From an uncultured Paracoccaceae bacterium (GTDB taxonomy: Bacteria; Pseudomonadota; Alphaproteobacteria; Rhodobacterales; Rhodobacteraceae): a stretch of 64,000 bases of DNA. Below the pieces are notes generated by a model. The model saw only the letters and a list, made by a program, of their open reading frames with translations, was not told where the DNA came from and made no database searches. Below, piece after piece: positions 54,660 to 62,800 of the stretch (position 1 is its first letter; every line of letters starts with the position of its first letter). Where the stretch lies: NCBI GenBank assembly GCA_947497065.1, contig CANMEQ010000002.1, positions 186,001 to 250,000 of the forward strand, given 5' to 3'. The position numbers were made by a program, and so were the translations under genes.

Positions 54660-55294
54660 CGACCTTGCCTCATTTGACACATGTGACCCACCCCTTGGTG
54701 CAGCACAAATTGACCCTGATGCGGGACAAAGACACGCCAACAGCGGTCTTTCGGCAATTGCTACGCGAGATCAGCCAGCTTTTGGCCTATGAAATCACGC
54801 GCGAATTGCCAATGACCACCAAAACGATTGAGACCCCATTGCAACCGATGGAGGCCCCAACGCTTGAAGGGCGCAAGCTGGCGTTGATTTCGATTTTGCG
54901 GGCTGGCAACGGATTGCTCGATGGTATGATGGAGCTGATCCCCTCTGCCCGTGTTGGGTTTGTCGGGCTCTACCGTGACGAGGAAACGCTGCAGCCGGTG
55001 CGGTATTATTTCAAGGTGCCCGAGGCCATGGATGAACGCATGGTGATCGCCGTTGACCCCATGCTTGCGACGGGCAATTCGTCCATCGCAGCGATTGATC
55101 TTTTGAAAGAATCTGGCGCGAAAGATATTCGTTTCTTGTGTCTTCTGGCCTCGCCAGAGGGGATTGCGGCCATGAAAGAAGCCCATCCGGATGTGCCGAT
55201 TGTGACAGCGGCTGTGGACAGCCACCTGAATGACAATGGATATATTGTTCCAGGGCTAGGGGATGCGGGTGACCGCATGTTTGGCACAAAATAG
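54656..55294 (+). CDS. upp: Uracil phosphoribosyltransferase
   Basis: A 212-residue salvage enzyme forming UMP from uracil and [39 protein letters not shown] is the family N-terminus, [33 protein letters not shown] (PRPP loop) and [20 protein letters not shown] (uracil site) complete it. ATG 54656 overlaps the add stop. Last gene of the cdd-deoA-deoB-add-upp operon. Confidence 0.97.
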   Translation: MTTLPHLTHVTHPLVQHKLTLMRDKDTPTAVFRQLLREISQLLAYEITRELPMTTKTIETPLQPMEAPTLEGRKLALISILRAGNGLLDGMMELIPSARVGFVGLYRDEETLQPVRYYFKVPEAMDERMVIAVDPMLATGNSSIAAIDLLKESGAKDIRFLCLLASPEGIAAMKEAHPDVPIVTAAVDSHLNDNGYIVPGLGDAGDRMFGTK

Positions 55295-55361
55295 AGGGAA
55301 CAATTCCTTTACTTTGTTGGCTTTGTTGGGCATTCTTCCACCATATATTGTGGGGGCAGTT

Positions 55362-56897
55362 ATGCAGATAGTCGGTAAAAGAAACGGTTTTCTTTCGACC
55401 GTGGCGGTTTTGGCCGTCGTTTTAGGGTCATCAGCGTCGGGCCAAGCGTTGCGCAATGCGGGCGGCCCGGCAGAGACGCCACCGGCAAATTTCTCGGGTA
55501 ATCAATTTGTTGACAGCAATGGCTGCGTGTTCGTGCGTGCAGGCATTGGCGGTACAACAAGCTGGGTACCGCGCGTGTCGCGCACGCGGCAGCAATTGTG
55601 CGGGTTCCAACCGACCTTGTCTGGTGGAACAGTCGCACTGGCACCTTTGCGGCCCCTGCCAAGCCCCGAAACGCCCGCGGCGGAGCCAGCCGTAACCGCC
55701 CAAGCGCAGCCAGAACCTGCGCCGGCCCCGGTACGGACTCCCGCGCCAGCACCTGTGCAGGTCGCATCACCTGCACAAACCACACCTGCACCAACGGTGT
55801 CACGCCCTGTTCCCGCTGCAGCCCCGGCACCAACAGTCATTGCTGCACGCCCGTCGCCTCAGGTGATTGTACCACAAGCCGCACCCACCCCGCGCGTTTT
55901 GACCCGCGCGGAAGCTTGTGAAGGTTTGACAGGTATTCAACCAAACTTGATCGGTCAGCGCTCTGGCCGACCAATCGATTGCGGTGGCTCTGCTCCGGTT
56001 CAACAGGTTGCAACCGTGGCCCCTGCACCAGTGGCAGCACCGCAGCCCGTTGTTGCCGCACCAGCGCAACGGCGACTATCCCGGGCGGAAGCCTGCGCCG
56101 CGATGTCGGCGTCTGGCCGCCAGTACATCAGCACCACCACCGGTTTGCCGTTGCAATGCGCACCGCAAGCGCAAACCACGACGGGCTTGGGTCAACTTCA
56201 GGCCGATTTGCGCAGACCGCAGGCCCCCTACAGCAACCCACTGGATTCCGCGCCTGGAACATTCGCGACACCAGAGCGGATCGTGATCAGCAACGCAACC
56301 TGGCAAGCACCCTATTCCAACGTGCTTGATTCCGCACCTGGGTCCGTATCGACCACAAACACGCAATTTGCTTCGGCAGCTGCCGTTGCGCCGCGTCCGC
56401 AAGCCCCAACGCTTCTTCAGTCGCTGACCGGTCAACGCCCAGCCCCCTATTCGAACCCGACCCACGCGCAGGCGTTGGCAGCCCCATCTGTGCCGTCAGG
56501 CTATGATCGGGTGTGGTCGGATGGTCGTTTGAACACGCAACGGGGTTTGCCAGCGGCAACGCAAACAACGAGCTACGCGAAATCGCCAGCCCCACAGGTG
56601 CAGGCCCCAGCAACGACAACTCGTGCCGCAGCGCCAACACCTGCGCGCCCGCAGGTGGAACAGATTTCCGGCCATCGGTACGTGCAGGTTGGCACATTCG
56701 GAACCCGTGATCAGGCGCAGTCTATCGCGCGGGCTTTGCGGTCTCGTGGGTTGCCCATGCGGGTCGGCGTTTACAATCAGCAAGGCCGTGAGATGCGGAT
56801 CGTTCTGGCTGGGCCCTTCGCGAATGACAGTCAGCTTCAATCTGCGTTGAACACAACGCGCGGTGCAGGATTTTCAGGCGCATTCACGCGCCGCTGA
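55362..56897 (+). CDS. Exported SPOR-domain protein with Pro/Ala-rich linker
   Basis: A 511-residue envelope protein. The ATG at 55362 opens a signal peptide (to about residue 27, VLGSSASG); a longer frame would overlap upp. Two Cys-containing modules of the form LTRAEACEGLTGIQPNLIGQRSGRPIDC and LSRAEACAAMSASGRQYISTTTGLPLQC are separated by long Ala/Pro/Thr linkers, and APYSN.LDSAPG occurs three times. The C-terminal SPOR domain (YVQVGTFGTRDQAQSIARALRSRGLPMRV) binds denuded peptidoglycan, placing it at the division septum. Followed by an intrinsic terminator. Confidence 0.85.
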   Translation: MQIVGKRNGFLSTVAVLAVVLGSSASGQALRNAGGPAETPPANFSGNQFVDSNGCVFVRAGIGGTTSWVPRVSRTRQQLCGFQPTLSGGTVALAPLRPLPSPETPAAEPAVTAQAQPEPAPAPVRTPAPAPVQVASPAQTTPAPTVSRPVPAAAPAPTVIAARPSPQVIVPQAAPTPRVLTRAEACEGLTGIQPNLIGQRSGRPIDCGGSAPVQQVATVAPAPVAAPQPVVAAPAQRRLSRAEACAAMSASGRQYISTTTGLPLQCAPQAQTTTGLGQLQADLRRPQAPYSNPLDSAPGTFATPERIVISNATWQAPYSNVLDSAPGSVSTTNTQFASAAAVAPRPQAPTLLQSLTGQRPAPYSNPTHAQALAAPSVPSGYDRVWSDGRLNTQRGLPAATQTTSYAKSPAPQVQAPATTTRAAAPTPARPQVEQISGHRYVQVGTFGTRDQAQSIARALRSRGLPMRVGVYNQQGREMRIVLAGPFANDSQLQSALNTTRGAGFSGAFTRR

Positions 56898-56918
56898 TCT
56901 GACCCACTGAAACGTATG

Positions 56919-56946
56919 CGGCCCTGCAGCAGTGCGGGGCCGTTTT
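56919..56946 (+). terminator. Intrinsic terminator after the SPOR-domain gene
   Basis: CGGCCC and GGGCCG with a 12-nt loop, followed by TTTT, 22 bp after the stop codon at 56895-56897. It also faces the convergent M48-like gene, which ends at 56963. Confidence 0.75.
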
Positions 56947-56962
56947 CGTTTGGCGGCGATGG

Positions 56963-57991
56963 CTAGCTGCAAATGCCTTGCAGGCTGATCCATTCCCCAT
57001 CGGTCAAAATTTGCCGCACGTCGCGCCCTTGCATCGGGTCCGCTTCGATGAGACCAAGCGTCGTCTCGCCGGTGATGTCGACCGAATAGGCGTAGGGCGT
57101 GCTAGGCAGTTCGGCGGCGGTGAACAGGTCTAACAAAACACCGTCGCTGGCCCGCTCCGGTGGGTTGGCAAAAATGGTTTCCGCATAGGTGCGCAAGGTG
57201 TCTGGGGCAATCTCCCCCGTTGTGAGCAAGGAAAACGTGGTGCCGATGCCAGCTTCTTCCAGCAGCGCGGTGAGTGGATCTTGCTCGCGAAGCTGGCCTG
57301 CGGCGGAAATAATTTGGCCCGCCACGACAGCGGGATCTTCCGTATCTTCGATCAAATCGCTGTTCATCACGATCAAGCCACCGGGCAGATAAATGGCCAC
57401 CTCGGGCCCGGAGGGCACCACGAAGACCTGACCGCCAACATCCGCGCCCAACGCCCGTCGGTGCAGTTTTGCCATGGCATCTGTGCCCAACGGGCTGCGG
57501 CAGGTTTGGCCGGTGATCCGCTGGATATGACCCAGCAACGTCGCCCCAATCTCGGCCCGTTTAACCTGGGGGACGACCGATTGGGTCTGCCGGATCAGCG
57601 CATCGGGCAACCAGAACACCGCAGCGGCGACAAGCCCGGCAAAAACTGCCAAACTGCCCAAGCCGCGCAACCGGCCTGGTCGTGCGCGCCGCCGCTTCAC
57701 GGTCTTTCGCACCTTTTCCATCGCGTCGATCATCAGGTCGTCTGAAATTTCCAAGGTTTCAGTGGCCTCAGCATCGGGCGAAAACAGGGCAGGACGCACG
57801 CCCACGTTCAGACGGCGCACAGCGGGCAGGGACCAATGGGTCAGCGGGCGATCGGCCGTGTCGGAAATGGTGACGGTTGCCTCACCCAATGAGACAACGA
57901 CATCGCGCCGTTGATCCCCCGGCGATGGACGCCAAAGACCACCGCTTTCAAGGCGGGAAAAATCGGTCAACGCTGTGGTTTTATCGCTCAT
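56963..57991 (-). CDS. Degenerate M48-like protein lacking HExxH
   Basis: A 342-residue protein with one membrane segment at about 108-126 (LRGLGSLAVFAGLVAAAVFWLP). The periplasmic part keeps the M48 peptidase layout QVFVVPSGPEVAIYLPGGLIVMNSDLIEDTEDPAVVAGQI, but where the family has AHExxH this protein reads AGQIISA, so both zinc His residues and the Glu are gone. The N-terminal cytoplasmic region is beta-rich (DVVVSLGEATVTIS). Start: ATG 57989-57991. It is probably a non-enzymatic binding protein derived from a membrane protease. Confidence 0.75.
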   Translation of the reverse strand: MSDKTTALTDFSRLESGGLWRPSPGDQRRDVVVSLGEATVTISDTADRPLTHWSLPAVRRLNVGVRPALFSPDAEATETLEISDDLMIDAMEKVRKTVKRRRARPGRLRGLGSLAVFAGLVAAAVFWLPDALIRQTQSVVPQVKRAEIGATLLGHIQRITGQTCRSPLGTDAMAKLHRRALGADVGGQVFVVPSGPEVAIYLPGGLIVMNSDLIEDTEDPAVVAGQIISAAGQLREQDPLTALLEEAGIGTTFSLLTTGEIAPDTLRTYAETIFANPPERASDGVLLDLFTAAELPSTPYAYSVDITGETTLGLIEADPMQGRDVRQILTDGEWISLQGICS

Positions 57992-58069
57992 GCGGGCCTG
58001 CTCTGCCTCATTCTTTGATCCTATCGTACTGTGTGCTGCGCGCAATTGACAGGGGGCACTCAATTGGGG

Positions 58070-59689
58070 CTATGCGAGAGATTTGCGCAATTCGAACTTC
58101 TGGATTTTACCGGTTGAGGTTTTGGGCAGCGTGCCGAAAACCACCTTTTTCGGGCACTTAAAACCTGCCAGTCGCTCTCGGGTGAAGGCCATCAATGTAG
58201 CTTCATCGCAGGTCTGCCCGTCTTTGAGTTCAACAAACGCACAGGGCACTTCGCCCCATTTGTCGTCTGGCATGGCAACCACAGCACACAACATGACGGC
58301 AGGGTGGTGCATCAACGCACCCTCCACCTCGACGCTGGAGATGTTTTCACCGCCCGAGATGATAATATCCTTTGCGCGGTCGGCGATCTGGATAGATCCA
58401 TCGGGATGCTGAACGGCAATGTCTTCGGAATGGAAATACCCGCCCGCAAACGCCTGATCCGTCGCACTCGGATTTTTGTAATAGCCCTTCATGACCGAGT
58501 TGCCCCGGATCACGATTTCACCTTGGGTTTTGCCGTCCATCGGGACCTGATCTCCTGCGTCAGCCAAAACGGTAATGTCTTCCATATGGGGAAACGCCAC
58601 GCCTTGTCGGGCCTGCAAGGCGGCTTGCGCCTCGGCGGGCAGGGCATCCCAGCTTGCGTTCCACAAACATTCGGTCACGTGACCATAGGTTTCCGTCAGC
58701 CCATAAACCTGCTGGACATGAAACCCCAAATCCGTGATCGCCGCCAAGGTCGCGGGCGCGGGGGGCGCACCGGCTGTGAAGACATCGACGGTGTGATCAA
58801 ACGCACGCCGATCCGTGTCTGCCGCATTGACGATTAAGTTCAACACAATCGGTGCGCCGCCAAAATGGGTGACACCTTCGTCGGCGATCGCATCATAAAT
58901 CGCAGCCGCCGAAATATCGCGGCAACAAACAAGTGTGCCCCCCATCAGCGGCATCATCCAGGTGTGGTTCCAGCCGTTGCAGTGAAACATCGGCACGATG
59001 CTCAGGAATTTGGGCTGCAACGTCATGCGCCACGAAACCGGCGTGCCCATGGTCATCAGATAGGCACCACGGTGATGATACACCACGCCCTTGGGGCGGC
59101 CTGTCGTGCCAGAGGTATAGTTCAGCGCGAGGCTCTCCCATTCGTCCTCGGGCATGACCCACTCGAACGTCGGATCACCCGAAGCTAGAAACGTTTCATA
59201 ATCAATCTGTTCGCCAATCTCTGGCACCCCCGCCACAGGGTCTGGTACTTCGACGATCAAAGGGGCTGGGCCCTCCATCAGATCAATCGCCTTAAGCGCA
59301 AGCGGTAGGAACTGACTGTCGACGAGCAGGACCTTCGCTTCCCCATGATCAAAAATATAGGCGATCGTATCCGCATCTAGGCGGACGTTGATGGTATTGA
59401 GCACCGCCCCCGCTGCAGGCACGCCAAAATGCGCCTCGGCCTGTGCGGGAACATTGGGCAAAAGGGTTGCGACCACATCACCTGCGTTCACACCGGCCAA
59501 GACGAGCGTATGGGCCAGCTGGCTCACGCGGGCATGATACTGCGCGTAAGTCAGCCGCTGGTTCCCATAGACAAGCGCCTCATGGGAGGTGAACACTTTG
59601 GCCGCACGGGCCAAATGGCTAAGCGGCGTTAACGGAACATAGTTCGCAGGCCGTTTCCCAAGCCCGCTTTCATCGCGCATCCATCCCAT
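58070..59689 (-). CDS. Acyl-CoA synthetase (AMP-forming), DmdB-like
   Basis: A 539-residue ANL-family ligase. LNYTSGTTGRPKGVVYHHRG is the P-loop, QVYGLTETYGHVT the A5 motif, HSEDIAVQHPDGSIQIADRAKDIIISGGENISSVEVE the adenylate hinge and KTSTGKIQKFELRK the C-terminal catalytic Lys. Length and N-terminal MGWMRDESGLGKRPANYVPLTPLSHL resemble fatty-acid and methylmercaptopropionate-CoA ligases of roseobacters (DmdB). Substrate could be a medium-chain acid or MMPA. The ATG at 59687-59689 is used; the frame stays open further upstream through unrelated sequence. Confidence 0.87.
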   Translation of the reverse strand: MGWMRDESGLGKRPANYVPLTPLSHLARAAKVFTSHEALVYGNQRLTYAQYHARVSQLAHTLVLAGVNAGDVVATLLPNVPAQAEAHFGVPAAGAVLNTINVRLDADTIAYIFDHGEAKVLLVDSQFLPLALKAIDLMEGPAPLIVEVPDPVAGVPEIGEQIDYETFLASGDPTFEWVMPEDEWESLALNYTSGTTGRPKGVVYHHRGAYLMTMGTPVSWRMTLQPKFLSIVPMFHCNGWNHTWMMPLMGGTLVCCRDISAAAIYDAIADEGVTHFGGAPIVLNLIVNAADTDRRAFDHTVDVFTAGAPPAPATLAAITDLGFHVQQVYGLTETYGHVTECLWNASWDALPAEAQAALQARQGVAFPHMEDITVLADAGDQVPMDGKTQGEIVIRGNSVMKGYYKNPSATDQAFAGGYFHSEDIAVQHPDGSIQIADRAKDIIISGGENISSVEVEGALMHHPAVMLCAVVAMPDDKWGEVPCAFVELKDGQTCDEATLMAFTRERLAGFKCPKKVVFGTLPKTSTGKIQKFELRKSLA

Positions 59690-59893
59690 GACCAGCCCTC
59701 CCAAACTGTGTGTCAAACCTCTGACAGAAAGCTTGTCTGCATGTTGGGAAATGTCAAATATGTTTGCGGGTGCAGGCCAAAAATCTGCTGGAAAATTGGG
59801 GATGGTGCAGGCCAGCGAAGTCTGGTCAACTTCCGCCATGACGAAAGCCGCCTGTTTTCCCCCCACGACATTCGCCGCAAGTGACGGTGCGCC

Positions 59894-60547
59894 ATGATTG
59901 TCTCGCGCGGGCGCAAATATATTTTCGTGCACATCCCGAAAACGGGGGGCACGGCGATGGCGCTGGCGCTGGAGGCGCGCGCAAAGGCCGATGATATTTT
60001 GGTTGGCGACACGCCTAAAGCCATCCGGCGCAGGGGGCGGCTCAAAGGGGTCCAAACCGCAGGGCGTTTGTGGAAACATTCCACTTTGGCCGATGCGGAA
60101 GGCATGATCACCCGCGATGAAATGGCCGAGATGTTTACCTTCACCTTGGTGCGCAATCCGTGGGACCGGATGGTGAGCTACTACCATTGGCTGCAGGCGC
60201 AAACCTTTTCGCACCCCGCCGTCGCCCTGTCCAAAACCGAAAGCTTCACAGGCTTCCTCAACGCCCCTCTCACGGCGGCAACATTTCGCGCCACACCCTT
60301 TGCGCACTACATGACCGACGGGGCAGGAATGGTGCACGCGGATCTCTATATTCGGCTGGAACACTTGCAGCAGGATATGGCGCCGCTGGTTGATCACCTT
60401 GGGTTCATGCCCGATATGCCTGTGGCGAACACAAGCGTTAGGCCACGGGATTGGCGTGGCTTCTACTCCAGCCAAGATGCTGAATTGCTTGCGGAAATTT
60501 GCGCGCGAGACATTGCAGCGCATGGTTATGCGTTTGATTTTGAATAA
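59894..60547 (+). CDS. Sulfotransferase family 2 protein
   Basis: A 217-residue PAPS-dependent sulfotransferase candidate. KYIFVHIPKTGGTAMALAL (8-26) is the 5'-phosphosulfate loop and FTLVRNPWDRMVSYYHWL (about 82-99) the 3'-phosphate motif. No signal peptide, so cytoplasmic. It is divergent from the acyl-CoA synthetase and isolated from the main glycan locus, and is not closely similar to the sulfotransferase at 13787. Target unknown; a surface polysaccharide is the usual context. Confidence 0.85.
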   Translation: MIVSRGRKYIFVHIPKTGGTAMALALEARAKADDILVGDTPKAIRRRGRLKGVQTAGRLWKHSTLADAEGMITRDEMAEMFTFTLVRNPWDRMVSYYHWLQAQTFSHPAVALSKTESFTGFLNAPLTAATFRATPFAHYMTDGAGMVHADLYIRLEHLQQDMAPLVDHLGFMPDMPVANTSVRPRDWRGFYSSQDAELLAEICARDIAAHGYAFDFE

Positions 60548-60748
60548 TTCCCACTTGACCGAGATTTAGATTGTTTCCCGTTTCAGGGTTAATAAAGCGT
60601 GAACATTAAGATTGCGCGTTAACCCTAATCAATGCCCCAAACTTGCCGCTTTGTCGGCCAATGTCGGTCTTTAGAATCACCGCTTATGATCATGTTGCTA
60701 CGGATTACCTCGCTGCAAAAAAATGAGGGATCCAAAAATGAACAAGAC

Positions 60749-61393
60749 ATGGGGATGTCAGATATGTTTGCTTGGAAACACACGGCTTGGATGCAAAACA
60801 ATACCGCGCAGATCGAGGTGCAAGACCTGGATGCGCGTACAAGTGGGTTGGTCGCAGGGACGAAAATCGCGACAAAGTCTGGCTGGACGCCGGTAGAAAA
60901 TGTTCAGGTGGGTCAGACGGTTTTGACATTTGATCGCGGCCTGCAAACGGTCGTGTCCGTGACACGAAACGTCTTACTGGCCAATGGTCGCGATATAGAC
61001 AGTTTTCCGATGACCGTGCCTGCAGGTGCGCTGGGCAATCTCGAGGCGATGAAGATTCTACCCCATCAGCCCGTGATGATCGAAAGCGATATGGCCGAGG
61101 ACATGACCGGTGATCCCTTTGCCTTGATCCCGGCGTCAGCCTTGGGCGGTGTGCGTGGCATCACACAAGATCGCCCCCAGCAGAGCATCGAGGTGATCCA
61201 GCTGCACTTTGCCCAAGATGAAATCGTGTTTGCCAACATTGGCGCATTGTTTTTGTGCCGCCAGCAAGCCGATCTGGCTTCGGACGCGGCCGAAACTGGC
61301 TATGATGTCCTGTCTTTGGACTTGGCTTGGGACTTGGCGTGCTACTGGGGCCAAGAACGCCATTCACCTCTGCAGGCATCAAACAGCCACTGA
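60749..61393 (+). CDS. Hint-domain protein
   Basis: A 214-residue protein (from the ATG at 60749; ATG 60632, 60686 or 60755 are alternatives) containing a Hint_2 (hedgehog/intein-like) domain: SGLVAGTKIATKSGWTPVENVQVGQTVLTFDRGLQTVVSV and later ILPHQPVMIE. The usual first residue of the Hint module, a Cys nucleophile before xxPGT, is replaced by Gly-Leu-Val-Ala, so self-splicing is unlikely. Such short Hint proteins are common in roseobacters with unknown role. Lies upstream of amt, but a hairpin at 61427 separates them. Confidence 0.75.
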   Translation: MGMSDMFAWKHTAWMQNNTAQIEVQDLDARTSGLVAGTKIATKSGWTPVENVQVGQTVLTFDRGLQTVVSVTRNVLLANGRDIDSFPMTVPAGALGNLEAMKILPHQPVMIESDMAEDMTGDPFALIPASALGGVRGITQDRPQQSIEVIQLHFAQDEIVFANIGALFLCRQQADLASDAAETGYDVLSLDLAWDLACYWGQERHSPLQASNSH

Positions 61394-61426
61394 CCGCAAC
61401 ATTAGCCGCGCGGCGCATTTGAGGCT

Positions 61427-61447
61427 CGTGTCCCGAATTGGGACACG
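61427..61447 (+). terminator. Hairpin between the Hint gene and amt
   Basis: CGTGTCCC-GAATT-GGGACACG is a perfect 8-bp stem, 34 bp after the Hint gene stop and 100 bp before amt. No T-run follows at once. It may end the Hint transcript, or serve as a protein-binding dyad upstream of amt. Confidence 0.5.
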
Positions 61448-61546
61448 GGCATTTCCCTGTGCGTTTTCCCCTCATGAAGAACTATCTTTCGTAGCTTGGT
61501 CCGTCTAGCCTACTAAATATTGATATTTTCCTGGGGAGGAGAGAAA

Positions 61547-62728
61547 ATGAATCAAGCTGATACAGTTTGGGTGTTGGTTGCGACCGCACTCGTGTTTTTT
61601 ATGACGATGCCGGGATTGGCGTTGTTTTATGGCGGTCTCGTGCGGGGGCGCAATGTTTTGAACATGTTCGTGCAGTGCTACGCGATTGCCTGTTTGATGG
61701 TCATTCTTTGGTACGTCATTGGATATTCGGTTGCGTATGGTGGGGGGACCAGCGGCTACTTCGGCGGTTTTGATCGCGTCTTGTTGCAAGGGGTAGACCT
61801 CGACAGCATCGTCGGAACCCTGCCTGAAATTCTGTTCTTTGCGTTCCAAATGACCTTCGCAATCATCACGCCGGTGATCATCATCGGCGCCTGTGCCGAG
61901 CGGGTAAAATTCGGATTTATCCTGATGTTTACCGGGCTTTGGATGGTTCTGGTCTATGCTCCGGTGGCCCATTGGGTCTGGGGCGACGGCTTTTTGTCCG
62001 ATGGCGGCATTTTTGGTGAAACAGGTGTGCGTGATTTTGCGGGCGGTCTTGTTGTTCACGAAACCGCTGGGATTGCCGCATTGGTTTTGGCGGTTGTCAT
62101 CGGCCCGCGTATCAAACGCGGCTCCGTACCGCATAACCCCGGTATGGTCATGATGGGGGCCGCAATGCTCTGGGTCGGCTGGATTGGCTTTAATGGCGGA
62201 TCCCGTTTGGTGGCCGATAGCACGACCGCCATGGCGGTGACCGTGACCATGGTGTCGGCGGCCATGTCATCCCTGACGTGGATGTTGTGGGAATACATAA
62301 AAACGGGCCGCGCCACGATGGTTGGCATGGTGACCGGCACCCTAGCTGGCCTTGCCGCGATCACGCCTGCATCAGGCTTCGTCGGCCCAGCCTATGCCTT
62401 GATGATCGGCGCGCTTGCGGGGATGGCCTGCCAAGAGGTTGTGTACCTGCTGCGGGACAAACTGGGCGTGGATGACAGTCTGGATGTTTTCGCGGTGCAT
62501 GGTGCCGGTGGCATCTACGGGTCATTGATGATTGCACCTTTAGGTGCGACCAGCTGGGCCGCCCAACTTGGTGGGATTGCAATCGTAGGGGGCTATACCT
62601 TGGTCGTCACACTGGTTTTGGTGTTCTTCTGCAAAGGCGTGGTCGGTATCCGCGTCACTGAAGAGGAGGAAGAGGCCGGATTGGATGAGGGCAATCAGGG
62701 TTATAAAGCCTACAACCTATTTACCTAA
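61547..62728 (+). CDS. amt: Ammonium transporter
   Basis: A 393-residue Amt/Mep/Rh channel with about 11 membrane segments. The signature AGGLVVHETAGIAALVLA (with the first pore His in VVHETAG) and the second pore His in FAVHGAGGIYGSLM are visible, with PGLALFYGGLVRGRNVLN at the N-terminus. The acidic C-terminal tail EEEEEAGLDEGNQGYKAYNL would contact PII. ATG at 61547 with GGGAGGAGA upstream. No glnK lies next to it. No convincing sigma-54 site is seen upstream. Confidence 0.94.
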   Translation: MNQADTVWVLVATALVFFMTMPGLALFYGGLVRGRNVLNMFVQCYAIACLMVILWYVIGYSVAYGGGTSGYFGGFDRVLLQGVDLDSIVGTLPEILFFAFQMTFAIITPVIIIGACAERVKFGFILMFTGLWMVLVYAPVAHWVWGDGFLSDGGIFGETGVRDFAGGLVVHETAGIAALVLAVVIGPRIKRGSVPHNPGMVMMGAAMLWVGWIGFNGGSRLVADSTTAMAVTVTMVSAAMSSLTWMLWEYIKTGRATMVGMVTGTLAGLAAITPASGFVGPAYALMIGALAGMACQEVVYLLRDKLGVDDSLDVFAVHGAGGIYGSLMIAPLGATSWAAQLGGIAIVGGYTLVVTLVLVFFCKGVVGIRVTEEEEEAGLDEGNQGYKAYNLFT

Positions 62729-62755
62729 CCAGGCCATTGACCCACGGACATGAAA

Positions 62756-62782
62756 AAAGCCGCCCTGCGATAGGGCGGCTTT
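62756..62782. terminator. Bidirectional terminator between amt and fadJ-like gene
   Basis: AAAGCCGCCCT pairs with AGGGCGGCTTT (11 bp, short loop), preceded by an A-run and followed by T. It lies between the convergent amt and fatty-acid oxidation genes and can serve both. Confidence 0.85.
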
Positions 62783-62800
62783 ACTGTTTTATAGGCTGGG

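Noticed and set aside
60738-60748. ATG at 60738 as start of the Hint gene
   Set aside because: It is out of frame with the Hint domain despite a better ribosome site spacing.
61448-61546. Sigma-54 promoter for amt
   Set aside because: The best match lacks the invariant GG and GC pair at -24/-12 with correct spacing.
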